A stretch of 64,000 bases of DNA from Ailurus styani (Eukaryota; Chordata; Mammalia; Carnivora; Ailuridae). Position 1 is the first letter of the stretch, and every line of letters starts with the position of its first letter. A model generated the notes under the pieces. It saw only the letters and a program-made list of their open reading frames with translations, did no database searches and was not told the origin of the DNA. This document shows positions 1 through 36,000 of the stretch, piece after piece. The stretch covers positions 5,740,478-5,804,477 of the forward strand of contig LNAC01000008.1 of assembly GCA_002007465.1 (NCBI GenBank), given 5' to 3'. The translations under genes were made by a program, and so were the position numbers.

Positions 1-24201
<24,201 letters not shown>

Positions 24202-24420
24202 GTCCCGGCCCTGCTCCGGCCCTGCTGCGCGCCACCTGCCGCCGCCGCCTCCTCCGCGCCGCCCGCCGGTTGCCCTCGGCCAGGCCCATGGGCGGAGGGC
24301 GTCACTCCGGGGCGGAGCGGCGCGGTACTACTCGGGGAAGTAGTACTGGCCCCCGCCGCTCTGAGCCACCCCAGCCCGCACGCTCCTCCTCCTCGCGGCC
24401 GGCCGCCGCCCGGCTTCCTG
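24202..24420 (-). promoter_or_regulatory. NBEAL2: NBEAL2 5' leader and proximal promoter in a CpG island
   Basis: Very GC- and CpG-rich, with GC boxes (ggcggagg, ggggcgg), no clear TATA box, and a GGAAGT ETS-type core at 24336-24341 inside a perfect inverted repeat (24325-24346). The CpG island extends roughly 23870-24560 and covers exon 1. ETS control would fit megakaryocyte expression (inference). The transcription start is not determinable by eye. Confidence 0.6.
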
Positions 24421-24751
24421 CACTTAGCTGCTGATACCACCGCCCCGCCTCTCCCGGGACCGTGCAAAGGGCGGGGAGCCCGCAGGGAGGAGGAGCTTGA
24501 GGTCAGGGCGGCCCGGGAGGGCGCCCCGCAGTCCCGCCCTCAGCAGTGCGCGTCCCCCACAGTGCCTTGGGAACCGCCAATCTGAGCCTCCCGGACGTGG
24601 GTTGGGGTCAGGTATTGCAGACTTGCCCGCCGCGCGGTGCGCCTGGCTGGAATTGCCTCCCTTCGTGCAAGGATGGGGTCTCCGTCTCCCGGGCCTCGGG
24701 GCGGGGGCAGGGGCTGCGGGCCGCGTTCAGATGGCCAGAGCCCCTCAACAA

Positions 24752-25140
24752 ATGGTAACAACAACCAGCGGCCACTTGTAGAGTTTACCACGTGCCCGGT
24801 GCTGTTCTAAGCGCTTTAATGGGGAGACCAACATGCCACGTTTTTGCTCCTACTGTTTGTGGAGCAGGATTGGCGGGGGGGACATCAGAGAGCAGTGCCC
24901 TTCATCTGTCCTACAGATGCCTGGGAGATTTAGGCAATCCTCACGGGTCCCCTCTTTCGAGAAGCCTCCTAGACGCTCCAGGAAAAACATCCTCCACTCT
25001 AGGGCCCAGCACCTGTCCTCACATCTTTTGCTTTCTTTAACCTCAAGAGGTTAAAGGCAAGAGGATGTCTCATGCCTCTGTTTTACAGATGGGGAAATTG
25101 AAGCCCAGGTGGGCCAAATGAGAATCACTTGGGTAGCCAG
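24752..25140 (-). repeat. MIR SINE relic
   Basis: Recognisable MIR blocks on the minus strand: the plus strand reads gtgctgttctaagcgcttta at 24799-24818 and tttacagatggggaaattga around 25081-25100, with diverged sequence between. Lies in the NBEAL2-CCDC12 intergenic space. Confidence 0.65.
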
Positions 25141-25910
25141 GGACAGCGTGGACAGGGATGGAGCCCTGACTGACTCTTTGAAGGCCCACTGCCACCATCA
25201 CTCCTGGACCTCTCCCCACCCCCTCCCCCAACCAGCCTGCCTGGGAGGTGATGGGCCCCCCCGTAGTGTTGGGCAGGGGTCAGGCCCTTTGTTGGAATCG
25301 GGGAGAAGTTTGTGGAGCCCAGAAAGGTACTACTGTCAGGTAGAGGAACTGGAGTCTGGAGTCCCCTAGACCTTGAATGGCCAAGAGAAGACAGACTCTT
25401 TCCCCATTCCCATCCTTTTCCGTCCTCCTGATTCTTCTTGGGCAGCCCCTCCACTCTGGCCTTTTTTCCTGCCCTGTCCATCCTACCTCTGAGCTGACGT
25501 TTCCTGAGCACCTACTACCTGGTACTACCTGTTACCCTGGTACAGTTTCCCACAAGTCACCCCTCTGGATGTGGAGGAACAGGGCACCAAAAGGCCTCGG
25601 CTAGTGAGGTCAAGAGGGTCATTTTGGAGGGGCTGGACAGACGCTTTGTGGCACAGGGGCCTCTGACGGGAAGTGGGAGGAGTGGGCATCCACCTGCTAC
25701 CAGCCAGGGAAGGGAGACCCTAAGCAAGAAACAGCTATGCTGAGAGACAAGTCATGGTATGTGTTGGGGGGAGGGAGGCATGGCCTCTAGGGGGCTTTGG
25801 GGACCTTGACATCCTGTCAGAAGATCTTAACTTCAGCCAAAGTGGTCTCCTGGTTGTCAGGACATGCTGGTTAATGCAGGAAAGAAGACCCTGGCAGCTC
25901 TTGCTGGTGA
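25141..25910. other. Intergenic DNA between NBEAL2 and CCDC12
   Basis: Unique-looking sequence up to the young SINE at 25925; no gene or RNA recognised. The stretch from 26156 to 26680 is likewise unassigned. Confidence 0.6.
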
Positions 25911-26155
25911 GCAATGCAACTCTTTTTTTTTTTTCTTTTTTTTTCCCCCCAAATTTTACCCATTCATTTGACACAGAGAGAGATCAGATCACAAGTAGGC
26001 GGAGAGGCAGGCAGAGAGAGAGGAGGAAGCAGGCTCCCCGCTGAGAAGAGAGCCCGATGCAGGCCTCGATCCCAGGACGCTGAGATCATGACCTGAGCCG
26101 AAGGCAGAGGCTTTAACCCACTGAGCCACCCAGGCGCCCGAGCAGTGCAACTCTT
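25911..26155 (-). repeat. Can-SINE (tRNA-Lys-derived), young mustelid-type, with target duplications
   Basis: Body 25925-26141 in reverse orientation: T-rich tail, then CACAAGTAGGCGGAGAGGC, CAGGCTCCCCGCTGAG, and a tRNA-like head ending CCACCCAGGCGCCC. Target duplication GCAATGCAACTCTT at 25911-25924 and GCAGTGCAACTCTT at 26142-26155 (one mismatch). Confidence 0.93.
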
Positions 26156-26689
26156 GGTCACCTGTTGCGATCAAGGCCAAATCAACTCTCAGTAGTTCTC
26201 AGGAACTAAGCTCAGGGGGTTCCTGGGGCCCACTGGGCCCACTCTGGGCGTTCTTCTCCAGGTTAGGTAGTCTGACCCTGAGTACTTTGCTGCTTCGGGG
26301 GGGGGGCTTAGAGGTGGGAGGGGATCACCCACGAGCCTGGAGGAAATGGCCATCCAGCCAAGCCCTACACCGCACAGGCTTTATCTGAGCTGAGAGTGGA
26401 CATAGAAAGGCCTAGGGGCCGATGAACAAGTGTATCCAGGAAGTCACTGATACCTGTAGAGGAAGGAAGAGGCAGATCTTTTATTAAACTGAGGTCGGAG
26501 TGGAGGGTCAGGGAAGACTTCTTGAAGGCTTTCGGACCTTGAAGAATCTGGACAAGGGGACAAGATTTGACCAGCGCATTCCAAGTAGCCGGTATGGGGT
26601 GAGCTGGGGTTGCCGCTCGCTTAGGTAAAAGCAGAGCGATCGACGCGCTCTACCCTCCTTCACTCAGGTCTGATTCCACTTGCTGCTTT

Positions 26690-26922
26690 CTGATTGGCAT
26701 TGGACGAATCGAGCCTTACGGCCTTTCTCTTTACCGTGCCCTCCCCCAACAGACGAGGCTAGTTGCGGAGAAAGGTGGGGCGGGCCGTCCTATAGCAACT
26801 CAGTTTTGATTGGCTTTCAGGACTTCCTGTTCTCCCATTCTCATCACCGGATTGGCCGCCAGAGGTTCATCTACTCCCTGAGCCTGCGCGATGCAGGACG
26901 AGAGAAGAAGAGGGTGGGCAAC
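26690..26922 (+). promoter_or_regulatory. CCDC12: CCDC12 promoter and 5' leader
   Basis: Three inverted CCAAT boxes (ATTGG) at 26693-26697, 26809-26813 and 26851-26855, an ETS-type ACTTCCTG at 26822-26829, and a YY1-like CAACATGGCGGC overlapping the start codon. No convincing TATA box. This is a housekeeping-type layout, fitting a spliceosome factor. An upstream AUG at 26891 opens a short frame overlapping the main start. Confidence 0.65.
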
Positions 26923-27018
26923 ATGGCGGCTACTGCGGCTGGTATCGGCCGCCTAGAGGAAGAGGCGTTGAAGCGAAAGGAACGGCTGAGAGCCCTAAGG
27001 GAAAAAACGGGGCGCAAG
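26923..27018 (+). CDS. CCDC12: CCDC12 exon 1 (coding part), residues 1-32
   Basis: ATG in strong context (A at -3, G at +4). An in-frame longer frame upstream exists but has no conserved peptide, so this start, matching the human N terminus, was chosen. Ends GRK at AAG|gtgagg, phase 0. Confidence 0.96.
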
Positions 27019-30000
27019 GTGAGGAACGCAGAGTAAGGGCCGTGGCTGAGGTAGTCAGTGTTCGGATCCAGGACAGGGACGAGAGCACGGGGGGCTACTA
27101 GGAAAAGTCAGCTGCGGAGGACGCGCATGCGCGCGCGGGTGGCGCTTGCGCGAGGAGTCGGAGCCCGCCCACCAGGTGTGGTGGTAGCTGCCTGGGACGC
27201 TTTTGGCGCTGGTGCAGTCGCCGCGCATGTGCGCCGCGGGGAGGGCCGTGGTCTGCGCGCTGCCAGCTTTTTGGTTTCTGCCGGGTGTTTCCCTTGTGCG
27301 TCTCCAGGGCAGTTTCTAAGTTTGAGATGCTCGTTGTAGTAGGTGTGATTTTTTCGCTTGTGAGCGCCCTGAAGCATCCCCTCTCCCCCACGACCCAGCC
27401 GGCCTTCCAGCCTGGTGAAATTCAGTGAATCTGGCAGATCCTCCCCGTCTGCCAGCGCGCCTTGGGCAGGGCAGTGCGGGACGGTACTCTGGGCGCCAGG
27501 CTGGAATTTGAGTACAATAGTGCAAAAACAAAGACCAGGTCAGGGTGCACCTCAGGGAAAGAGGAGGGCACTTAGTTCTTCCTAGGCTACTTCTCTGGGG
27601 ATGGACCTCCTAGTCCTGTTAGTTACCAAACTTGGAAGCATCTTCCTTGCTTTTGTTTGACACCAGAATGGTCCCATTCCATTTCCACCTCGTTGATCTT
27701 TCCGAGTAACCAAGAGGAAGGAGAACTCTGAAGTTCATTACCTGTGTGCAAACCCTGGTCCTGTCACTTGGGGCTATGGGACTTGGGACAAATTGCTTTA
27801 TCTCCTTGGGCCTGTTTCTTCATGTCTGCGGTGCATTAATTCTTAATTAATTCTCTGTATTAATTCTCTTTGGGTTATTTTCATTGGGAAAATATTAATT
27901 CTCAATTTTGTATTAATTCTCATTGGGTTATTTTGAGATCTGACCCGGTCCTCTGTATGAAAGAGCACTAGAGCCCACAGAGGGTGGAGCTTGTCAGTTC
28001 AGCTGTGGTTGGATGAGCAAAAACTATTAATTCTACAAAATATGAAGGACAGTAAGTATCTAGACCTTGGATGGATGGGGGAAAACAGGGACTGAGCTTT
28101 CCAACTTTAAAGAGTCAGGCTGGTCAGTCAGGCCCCTGTTTCCTTTCTGTATGGCCATCCTGTGGGAAAGTGAAAGGGGAAGTAATAGAGAGTGAAAGCT
28201 AGCCAGATTGGCTTCTTTTGTTGGCAACTTGTTGGCCCTGCCAGATGGTTCTGCCAGAAAACTGCCTGGCCGAGGGAAACTCAGGCCTCAGCTTTTCAGT
28301 GGCTAGCCAACCTGTGCTGTTGGCTTGGACTTGGGGTCCAGATTACTGCGTCTGGGCTTGAGGTCAGAATACAACGAACAACACAGCATCCTTAGGGCCC
28401 ATTGCCATGGGAAGGATGCCCAGGCCCCCAGGAGAACTGGCCTTTGAAGAGAGATTCGCTCAAAGGGCTGAAAATATGGCCTGATGGTTATCTTTTTTCT
28501 CTATTTTTTTTATCATGGCAGAATGTATGTAACATAAAGTTTACCATTTGAAATATGTTCATAATGTTATATAACTATACCACTATGTCCAGAGCTTTTT
28601 CACCATCCCAAATGTAAACTCTGTACCCATTAAACAGTAACTCCCCACCCTAGCCTCTGACAACCACCATTCTATTTGACTCCTTTAGGTATCTTACATA
28701 AGTAGAATCATGCAGTATTTGATTTTCTTTGACTGGCTTATTTCAATCAGTGTAACTTTTTTTTTTTTTAAGATTTTATTTATTTATTTGTCAGAGAAAG
28801 AGAGAAACAGCACAAGGTGGGGGGTGGCAGGAGCAGGTGGAGGGAGAAGCAGGCTCCCTGCTGAGTAAGTAGCCTGATGTGGGACTCAGTTCCAGGACCC
28901 TGGGATCATGACCTGAGCCAAAGGCAGACGCTTAACTGACTGAACCACCTGGGTGTCCCCAGCATAACATTTTTAAGGTTTATCCGTGTTGTAGCATATG
29001 TGAAATTTCATTCCTTTTTAAAGCTCGATCATACTCCTTTGTACAATACCATACTTTATCTATTGTTTTGGGTTGCTGCTAACTTTTGACTGTCCTGAGT
29101 AATGAATGTATAAATATCTGAGTCTCTGTTTTTGGTTCTTTTGGGTGTGAGCCCGGCAGTGGAATTTTTGGATTATATAGCAGGTCTGTGTTTAACCTTT
29201 GAAGGAACCGCCATGCTGTTTTCCATAGCAGCCATAGCCTGGAGTCCATTTTTTCCACATCCTTGTCAACACTTGTTATTTTCTGTTTTGTTGATTATAG
29301 CCATCCTGTTGGGTATCCTGAAATGGTATCACGTTGTAGTTTTGATGTGCGTTTCCGTAGTGATTAGTGAGTGATGTTGAGCGTCGTCTTATGTGCCTAT
29401 CGCTATTTGTATATCTTCTTTGGAAAAATGTCTCTTCAGGTCTCCCCCCTTTTATTTTTTTAAGATTTATTTGAGGAGCGAGAGAGTTTGCGCTTGTGCG
29501 CTGGCATGCACACAAGTGGGGGGAGGGGCAGAGGGAGAGAATCTTCAAGCAGACTCCCAGCTGAACATGGAGCCACAACCCAGAAGATGATGATCCGAGT
29601 CGAAACCCACCAGAAGTCCGATGCCTTTACAGACTGAGCCACCCAGGTGTCCCTTCGCCCATTTTTTAATTGACTTTTGTTGTTGTCGTTGAGTTGTAGG
29701 AGTTCTTAATATGTTCTGAATATTAATCCCCTATCAGATATGGGATTTGCAGATATTTTCTCCCAACTCCATGGTTGTCTTTTGACTTTCCCAATAACGT
29801 CCTTTGACGCACAAAGTTCTTAACTTTGATAAAGCCCAGTTTATTTTTTTCTTTTGTCGAGCCTGCTTTTGGTGTCATGTCTAATGAACCATGATCAAAC
29901 CTTGGATCCTGAAGCTTTTCCCCCCATGTTTTCTTCTAAGAGTTTTATAGTTTTAGGTTTTATATTTTGGTCTTTGATCCATTCAGTGTTAATTTTTACA

Positions 30001-33000
30001 TAGAGTATAATGTAAGTGTCTAACACAGTGTTTGGCATGTGAATATCCAGCTTTCCCAGTACCATTTGTTGAAATGACTGTCCTTTCCCTACCGAATGGT
30101 CTTCCCTGTTGAATGTCCCTTTCCCTGCTGAATGGTCCTTTCCCTATTGAATTGTTTTGTTTTGTTTTTTTAAAGATTTTATTTATTTACTTGACAGGGA
30201 GAGACACAGCTAGAGAGGGAACACCAGCAGGGGGAGTGGGAGAAGGAGAAGCAGGCTTCCTGCCGGGCAGGGAGCCCGAAGCAGGGCTTGATCCCAGGAC
30301 CCTGGGATCATGACCTGAGCCAAAGGCAGTCGCTTAACGACTGAGCCACCCAGGTGCCCCCCTATTCAGTTGTTGAAAATCATTTGACCGTATCTATGAG
30401 AGTTTATTTCGGGACTGTCTATTCTGTTCTCTTGGTTTATATGTCTGTCATTATGCCACTGCTGTACTGTTTTGATTACTACAGCTTGTTATAAGTTCTG
30501 AAATCAGAAAATGTGAATCCTCTGACTTAGTTCTCTTTCAAGATTATTTTGGCTTTTTGGAATCCCTTGAGATTCCATATGAATTTTAGAATGGGTTTAT
30601 CTGTGCGAAGAACACCACTGAGATTTTGATACGGATTGTACTGAATCTGTAAATAATTTTGGGGAGTGTTACCATCCTAACAATATTAAGTCTTCCAATC
30701 CATGAGCATGGGATATCTTTCCATTTATTTAAGTTGTTAATTTTTTTTTTTTTTTTTAAAGATTTTATTTATTCATTTGACACAGAGAGAGAGATTACAA
30801 GTCGGCAGAGAGGCAGGCAGAGAGAGGAGAGAGAAGGAAGCAGGCTCCCTGCTGAGCAGAGAGCCCGACGTGGGCCTCGATCCCAGGACCCTGGGATCAT
30901 GACCTGAGCCGAAGGCAGCGGCTTTAACCCACTGAGCCACCCAGGCGCCCAAGTTGTTAATTTTTTAAAAAACTATTTATTTGACAGCGAGAGAGAGAGC
31001 ACAAGTGGAATCAGGGGCAGGGAGCCTCTCCCTCTGCCCCTCCCCCCACTTGTGTGCACAAGTGGAATCAGGGGCAGGGGATTCCAGGATCATAACCTGA
31101 GCCCAGGCAGACGCCCAACCAACTGAGCCATCCAGGCGCCCCTGAAGTTGTTAATTTTCATATAAGTCTTTAATTTTTTTCAGCAGTGTTCTCTAGTTTT
31201 CAATGTATAAGTCTTTAGCTCTTTGGTTAAATGTATTCCTAAGAATTTTATTCTTTTTGGTGCTGTTGTAAAGGAGATTGTTTTCGTAATTTCCTGTTCA
31301 GATTGTACATTGCTAGTATATATTGAAATGCAACTGATATTTGTCTATTGGTTTACAAAATCGACATCCTGGAACTTTGCTGAATTTGTTAATTATTCTA
31401 ACAGTTTTTTCATGGACTTTAAACATTTCTGCATATAAAGTCATATCATCTGTGAACAGACACAATTTCACTTCTATTCCAATTTGGATGTCTTTTATTT
31501 CCTTTTCTTGCCTGATTGCTCGGGTAGAACTTTGAGTATCATGTTGGTTAGAAGTTGTGAAAGCAATCATCCTTGTTTTGTTCCTTATCATGGAAGAGCT
31601 TTTAGTGTTTCACCATTGAGTGTGACATTCACTGTGGGTTTTTCAAATATGGCCTTTATCATGTTGAGGAAGTTTGTTTCTATTCCTTGCTTGTTGAGTG
31701 TTTATATCATATCACTCTCCTATCAAAGAGAGCTGAATTTTGTCAAATGCTTTTTCTTCCATCAATTGAGATAATCATGTGATTTATGCCCCCTTCATTC
31801 TACTATTGTATTGCATTCATTGGTTATTGTATGTTGAACCATTTTTGCATTGCAGGAGTAAATTCCCCGGGGTCCTTGGTACTTGCTGGATTCAATTTGT
31901 TAGTATTAGAATTAACCAGTAGAACTGTCTGGCCCTTAGGGGGGTTTTGATTACTTATTAATTTCCTTGTTAGTTATAGACATATTTAAATTTTTTATTT
32001 CTTCGTGAGTCAGTTTAGGTACATTGTGTGTTTCTAGGAATTTGCCCATTTCATCTAGATCTTCCAATTTGTTGGTGTATTGACTGCTACTTTAATTGGG
32101 TTTAATCTTCACATTTCTGCCTTCAGAAAGCTCTTGGCCGTGAACTCATTTCTAAAAAAAATGTGTAGTCGGAAATCACATGGCTTCTCTCTTGGAATTG
32201 AGAACTCACTGGCCTTTGGAGTTTCCTTTCATTCTTTTTAAGGAAGAGTTATTTTGAAGCCACATTCTTGCTCCATTGGAAGCCTTCTCCTTTCCTGTTG
32301 CATCTTTCCTATCCAGGAGCTCCTGATTTTTCTACTTTCTCTAGTCCTTTTCTTGCAAAGGGGAAGTTAGAATTTTTTGTTGACTCTTCAGTTTCCAGGC
32401 TGTGGTTATCAGTGGGTGGATCAGTGGCAGGTGATGAAGTGTTGTTTGGCTTGGATCAAAGTGGGTTATTGGAGCTGGTAATTCCTTCCTTCCGTGGATG
32501 TGTACTGGGTACGTCCTGGGCGTCAGTCAAGAGGCACCAGAGGTACAGCGCTGAGCAAAGCAGATAGAAGTCTCTGCCCCAAGCAGCTTGCAGTTGGCTG
32601 GAGAGATAGATAGTTAGGCAACATAGGCAGTGTTAGATAGAGAAAGTGCAAGAAAAGGAAAGAAGGAAAGTGAGATGGGGAGTACCTAGTGCTCCTGTTT
32701 TTCTCTGTAGCTCGTAACGGTTTAAATTTCTTTATTAAAGACAACAGCGTTTTCAGTTTTGACATGGAAATGATGCCAGCTGCCTGCTTTATCTTATCTA
32801 GTTCTTGATGACAAACCTGAGAAGGCGGCAGGAGGAGGGTTAATTTATAGGTGGAAGCACTGAGGCTAATAAATGTGAGGTGGTTTGCCTAAGGTCACAT
32901 AGCTAGGACGTATCCCAAGTGCGTGTTAGGTTAGGAGAGGCCATGAGAACAGGTGGTGACTCTCTTTATGTACCGACTTGGACTGGTTGCCCAGATGCAA

Positions 33001-36000
33001 GGTAGGGGAGAAACTGGAGGAACCAGTTGTATACTTTCTAATACCTTTTGGTTTTGTGCCTTACACGCTCAAAAACAAAATAAAACAAAACAAAAAACAG
33101 CAGTGGAAAAAGGATAGGCCCTAAATCCAGTCTGCCCTGATGTGCGTGTCTTAATCCCCTGTGGATCCTGATCTGGTCCTCCTTTCCCCTGATGCAGATG
33201 GGGATACCCTTATTTGCCACAGTTTTGTTTTGTTTTGTTTTGTTTTGTTTCTTTCTGTGGTAAAATACGTATAACATGAAAATTTCCATCTAAGCATTTG
33301 TCAGTGGCTTTAGTATCTTTACAGTATTGTACAACCATCACCACTATTTCCCAAACTTTCTCATCACACCAAACAGAAACTCTAGCCCCACCAAGCAGTG
33401 ACTCCCTATTAATCCCACCCCAGCCCCTGGCAACCTCTAATCTACTCTCTGTCTCCATGAGTTTGCCCATTCCAAGTACCTCATGTAAGTGGGATCTTAA
33501 CAATATTTGTCCTTCTGTGTTTGGCTTCCACTTCACTTAGCAGAAGCATCAGTTTTCAGGGTTCATTCACGTTCTAGCGTGTAAGAGAATTTCATTCCTT
33601 TTTTAAGACTGAGTAATAGTCCATCATACATATATACCACACTCAGTGGATGTTTGTTTGATCATCCGTTGATGGACACCTTTTGATTATTGTCACTAAT
33701 GCTGTCACTGGGGTATTGGTGTACTTATCAGCTTTACAAGTATTATTTGAGTCCCTGTTTTCAGTTCTTCTGGATAGATACCGAAGGACCAGGATTGCTG
33801 GGTTATAGAGCCGTTCTATGTTTAACTTTTGGAGGAACCACCAAACTGTTTGCCATAGCATCTCTCCATTTTCCACTACCACCAGCAGTGCACGAGGGTT
33901 CCAGTTCCCCTACATCCTTGGCCCACACTTACTTTTCTTAAAAAAAAATATATAAGATGGGGGCACCTGGGTGGCTCTGTCAGTTAAGCATCCAACTCTT
34001 GGTCTCAGTGCAGGTCTCGACCTCAGGGTCGTGAATTCAAACCCTCTGTTGGGCTCCATGCTGGGTGTGGAGCCTACTTAAAAAAAAAATTATAGGCTGC
34101 GAGGGCCATCTGGCTGCAGCATCTGTCCCCCCGTTGATTGCCAGGGTTGATTTGGCGGCTCTGGCTGGCTAGGCAGGTGTCCCCTTCCTCCCTCGCTGCT
34201 CCACCTGCATCCCTCCCAGAGCTTGGTGGAAGAGCACTACCTTCCCCCACAGAGGAGGACCATCCTTCCGTCAAGGGTTTATGAGTGAGCGGCGCTCCCC
34301 TGCTACAACTTCCAAACAAGCTCTCATGGTCCATTTGTAGGAGAACGTAGGGTGGTCAAGCTTCCAAGACCCCAGACCCATCCAAATGAGGCTCTGCAGG
34401 TGGCGACCTGCCTTCCTTTAAAAAAATAAATAAATTACAGCTGTCCTAGTAGGGGTGAAGTGGTAGCTCACTGGGGTTTTGATTTGCATTTCCCTGTGAT
34501 AAGTGCTGTTAAGCATCCAGTCATGTGCTTATTTGCCATTCGTATATGTTCTTTGGAGAAATATTTATTCATATCCTTTGCCCATTTTTCCACCGGGTCG
34601 TTTGTTTTTCTGTTCTTGAGTTGTGGTTGAATTCTTTATATATTCCGACTAGTAAGCCATTATTAAGTAGGGGACTGTGAGCATTTCCCCCCATTCTGTG
34701 GGCTGTCTTTTCATTCTCTTGGTAGTGCCCTTTGATGCACAGAGGTTTTTAAATTTTGGTGAAGCCCAGGTTATCTGTTTTTTCTTTTAAGAGTGCTTTT
34801 TGCCTCATATTTAATCTCTGCAGTTCCTCAGTGATGTTTTTGTGAGGGTCAGTGCCTGAGAGAAAGACAGTCAAAGGTCTCAAGTTCGAGTTGCTTTTCC
34901 GGCCCAGTCATTTCTTGGGAGACCGAGGAGTGGTGAGGCTGGCGAGGAAGTAAGGCCGGCCTGCTGCAGGCAGACAGGGAGCAAGGAGGCCCCTCCCTCG
35001 GGTGGAAGGGGCCCCCCACTTTTTTCTCCATCGTCTGATGTGAAGATGAGACCCCCGTAGGAGGGACTTCAGGGCCCAGCACTTTCTCAGCCTGCTCCTG
35101 CCGCCAGAGAGTCCCCGTCTGCCCCAAGGGGATGGCTCCTTGCTGGTCCCCTAGCACTCAGCGACACATCCCTCACTGATAACCTGCCACACACATGGTT
35201 TTGGTGGAGACGTGAAGATCTCATGCCTGGTGTTGACTTCCCTCATGGTGCCAGCTTCCTCTCCTCCCCGCACCGGACCACGAGCTCAATGTAATGATCG
35301 TCTGGAGGAGCCAGTCCTGACATCGTGACAAACGGGGACAAGATCCAGGCTGTGAGGTTTCCACACATTACTCCGCAGTAAAGTTTGGTTGTTGCTGTGC
35401 AGCAGGCAGGCTTACAGAGTATTTCCTCGCTAGCCCGCCTGACTGATCGTGAGGGCGCAAGCCACAACGTTCCGAGGGGTTGGGATGCCCAAGGTCAAGG
35501 AGCGTAAGTGACTTCCAATTCCAGCACGTATGACCCCCAGAGGAGGGGGAGTCCCTGGAGCGTGCAGCAGGCCTGTGGGTCAGCCAGGCCCAGTGACAGG
35601 TGGGAAGAGCACATAGACTGTTAGACTGTACTGCTGGCGGTCATTTCCTGGGAGAGCCGGGCTGGGCCTGGGGACGCTTCATGAGAAGGCGGAGTGGGCT
35701 TTGGGCTGACCAGTGGAGGAAGGGACCGGGAAGTGCATATTGAGGTAGCTGGAAGGGAGTATTCCAGGGGCGCAGCTCAGAGGTGGGAATGTTCAGTGGG
35801 CACAGAGGGGACAGTCGGGGATGTTCCAGCGGGTTTGACAGCAAGTGGTTGGCAGTGATTGGGGTGGGGATGAGGTCTGAAGGTGCTGCTGGGCGCTCCG
35901 GTGGCCAAGTTCTGCAGGAGCCTGGCCTTGTTGCGGGGAGGGCAGCCACCCACACATCTGTGTTGTTTCTGAACCTCATTTCTTGGTGCTCCTTCAGAAG

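Larger units (their letters stand above)
28495..32110 (-). mobile_element. Decayed L1 (LINE-1), antisense, with nested SINEs
   Basis: From 28495 (T-rich = L1 A-tail) upward the sequence follows reverse-complemented L1 3' UTR and then ORF2. In reverse, a fragment around 31313-31591 encodes [14 protein letters not shown], a degenerate form of the L1 reverse-transcriptase FADDM block. Frame is broken in many places. Can-SINEs are inserted at 28757, 29452, 30155, 30745 and 30966. Confidence 0.85.
33250..34830 (-). mobile_element. Second decayed antisense L1, interrupted by a SINE and a 7SK retrocopy
   Basis: Segments 33250-33940 and 34438-34830 follow the same reverse-complemented L1 3' end as the tract at 28495 (for example ctgggttatagagccgttct, tttgatttgcatttccctg). 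The interruption 33959-34437 consists of a plus-strand SINE and a 7SK copy. Confidence 0.82.

Noticed and set aside
26680..26922. In-frame upstream extension of CCDC12 from an earlier ATG
   Set aside because: The extension has no conserved peptide and runs through promoter motifs; the ATG at 26923 matches the known N terminus and has a strong context.
30178..30360. tRNA-like sequences as tRNA genes
   Set aside because: All such heads belong to Can-SINEs with A-tails and target duplications; none is a free-standing tRNA.
31313..31591. Possible functional reverse-transcriptase gene
   Set aside because: The FTDDM-containing piece is a short remnant of a decayed L1 with many stops around it.
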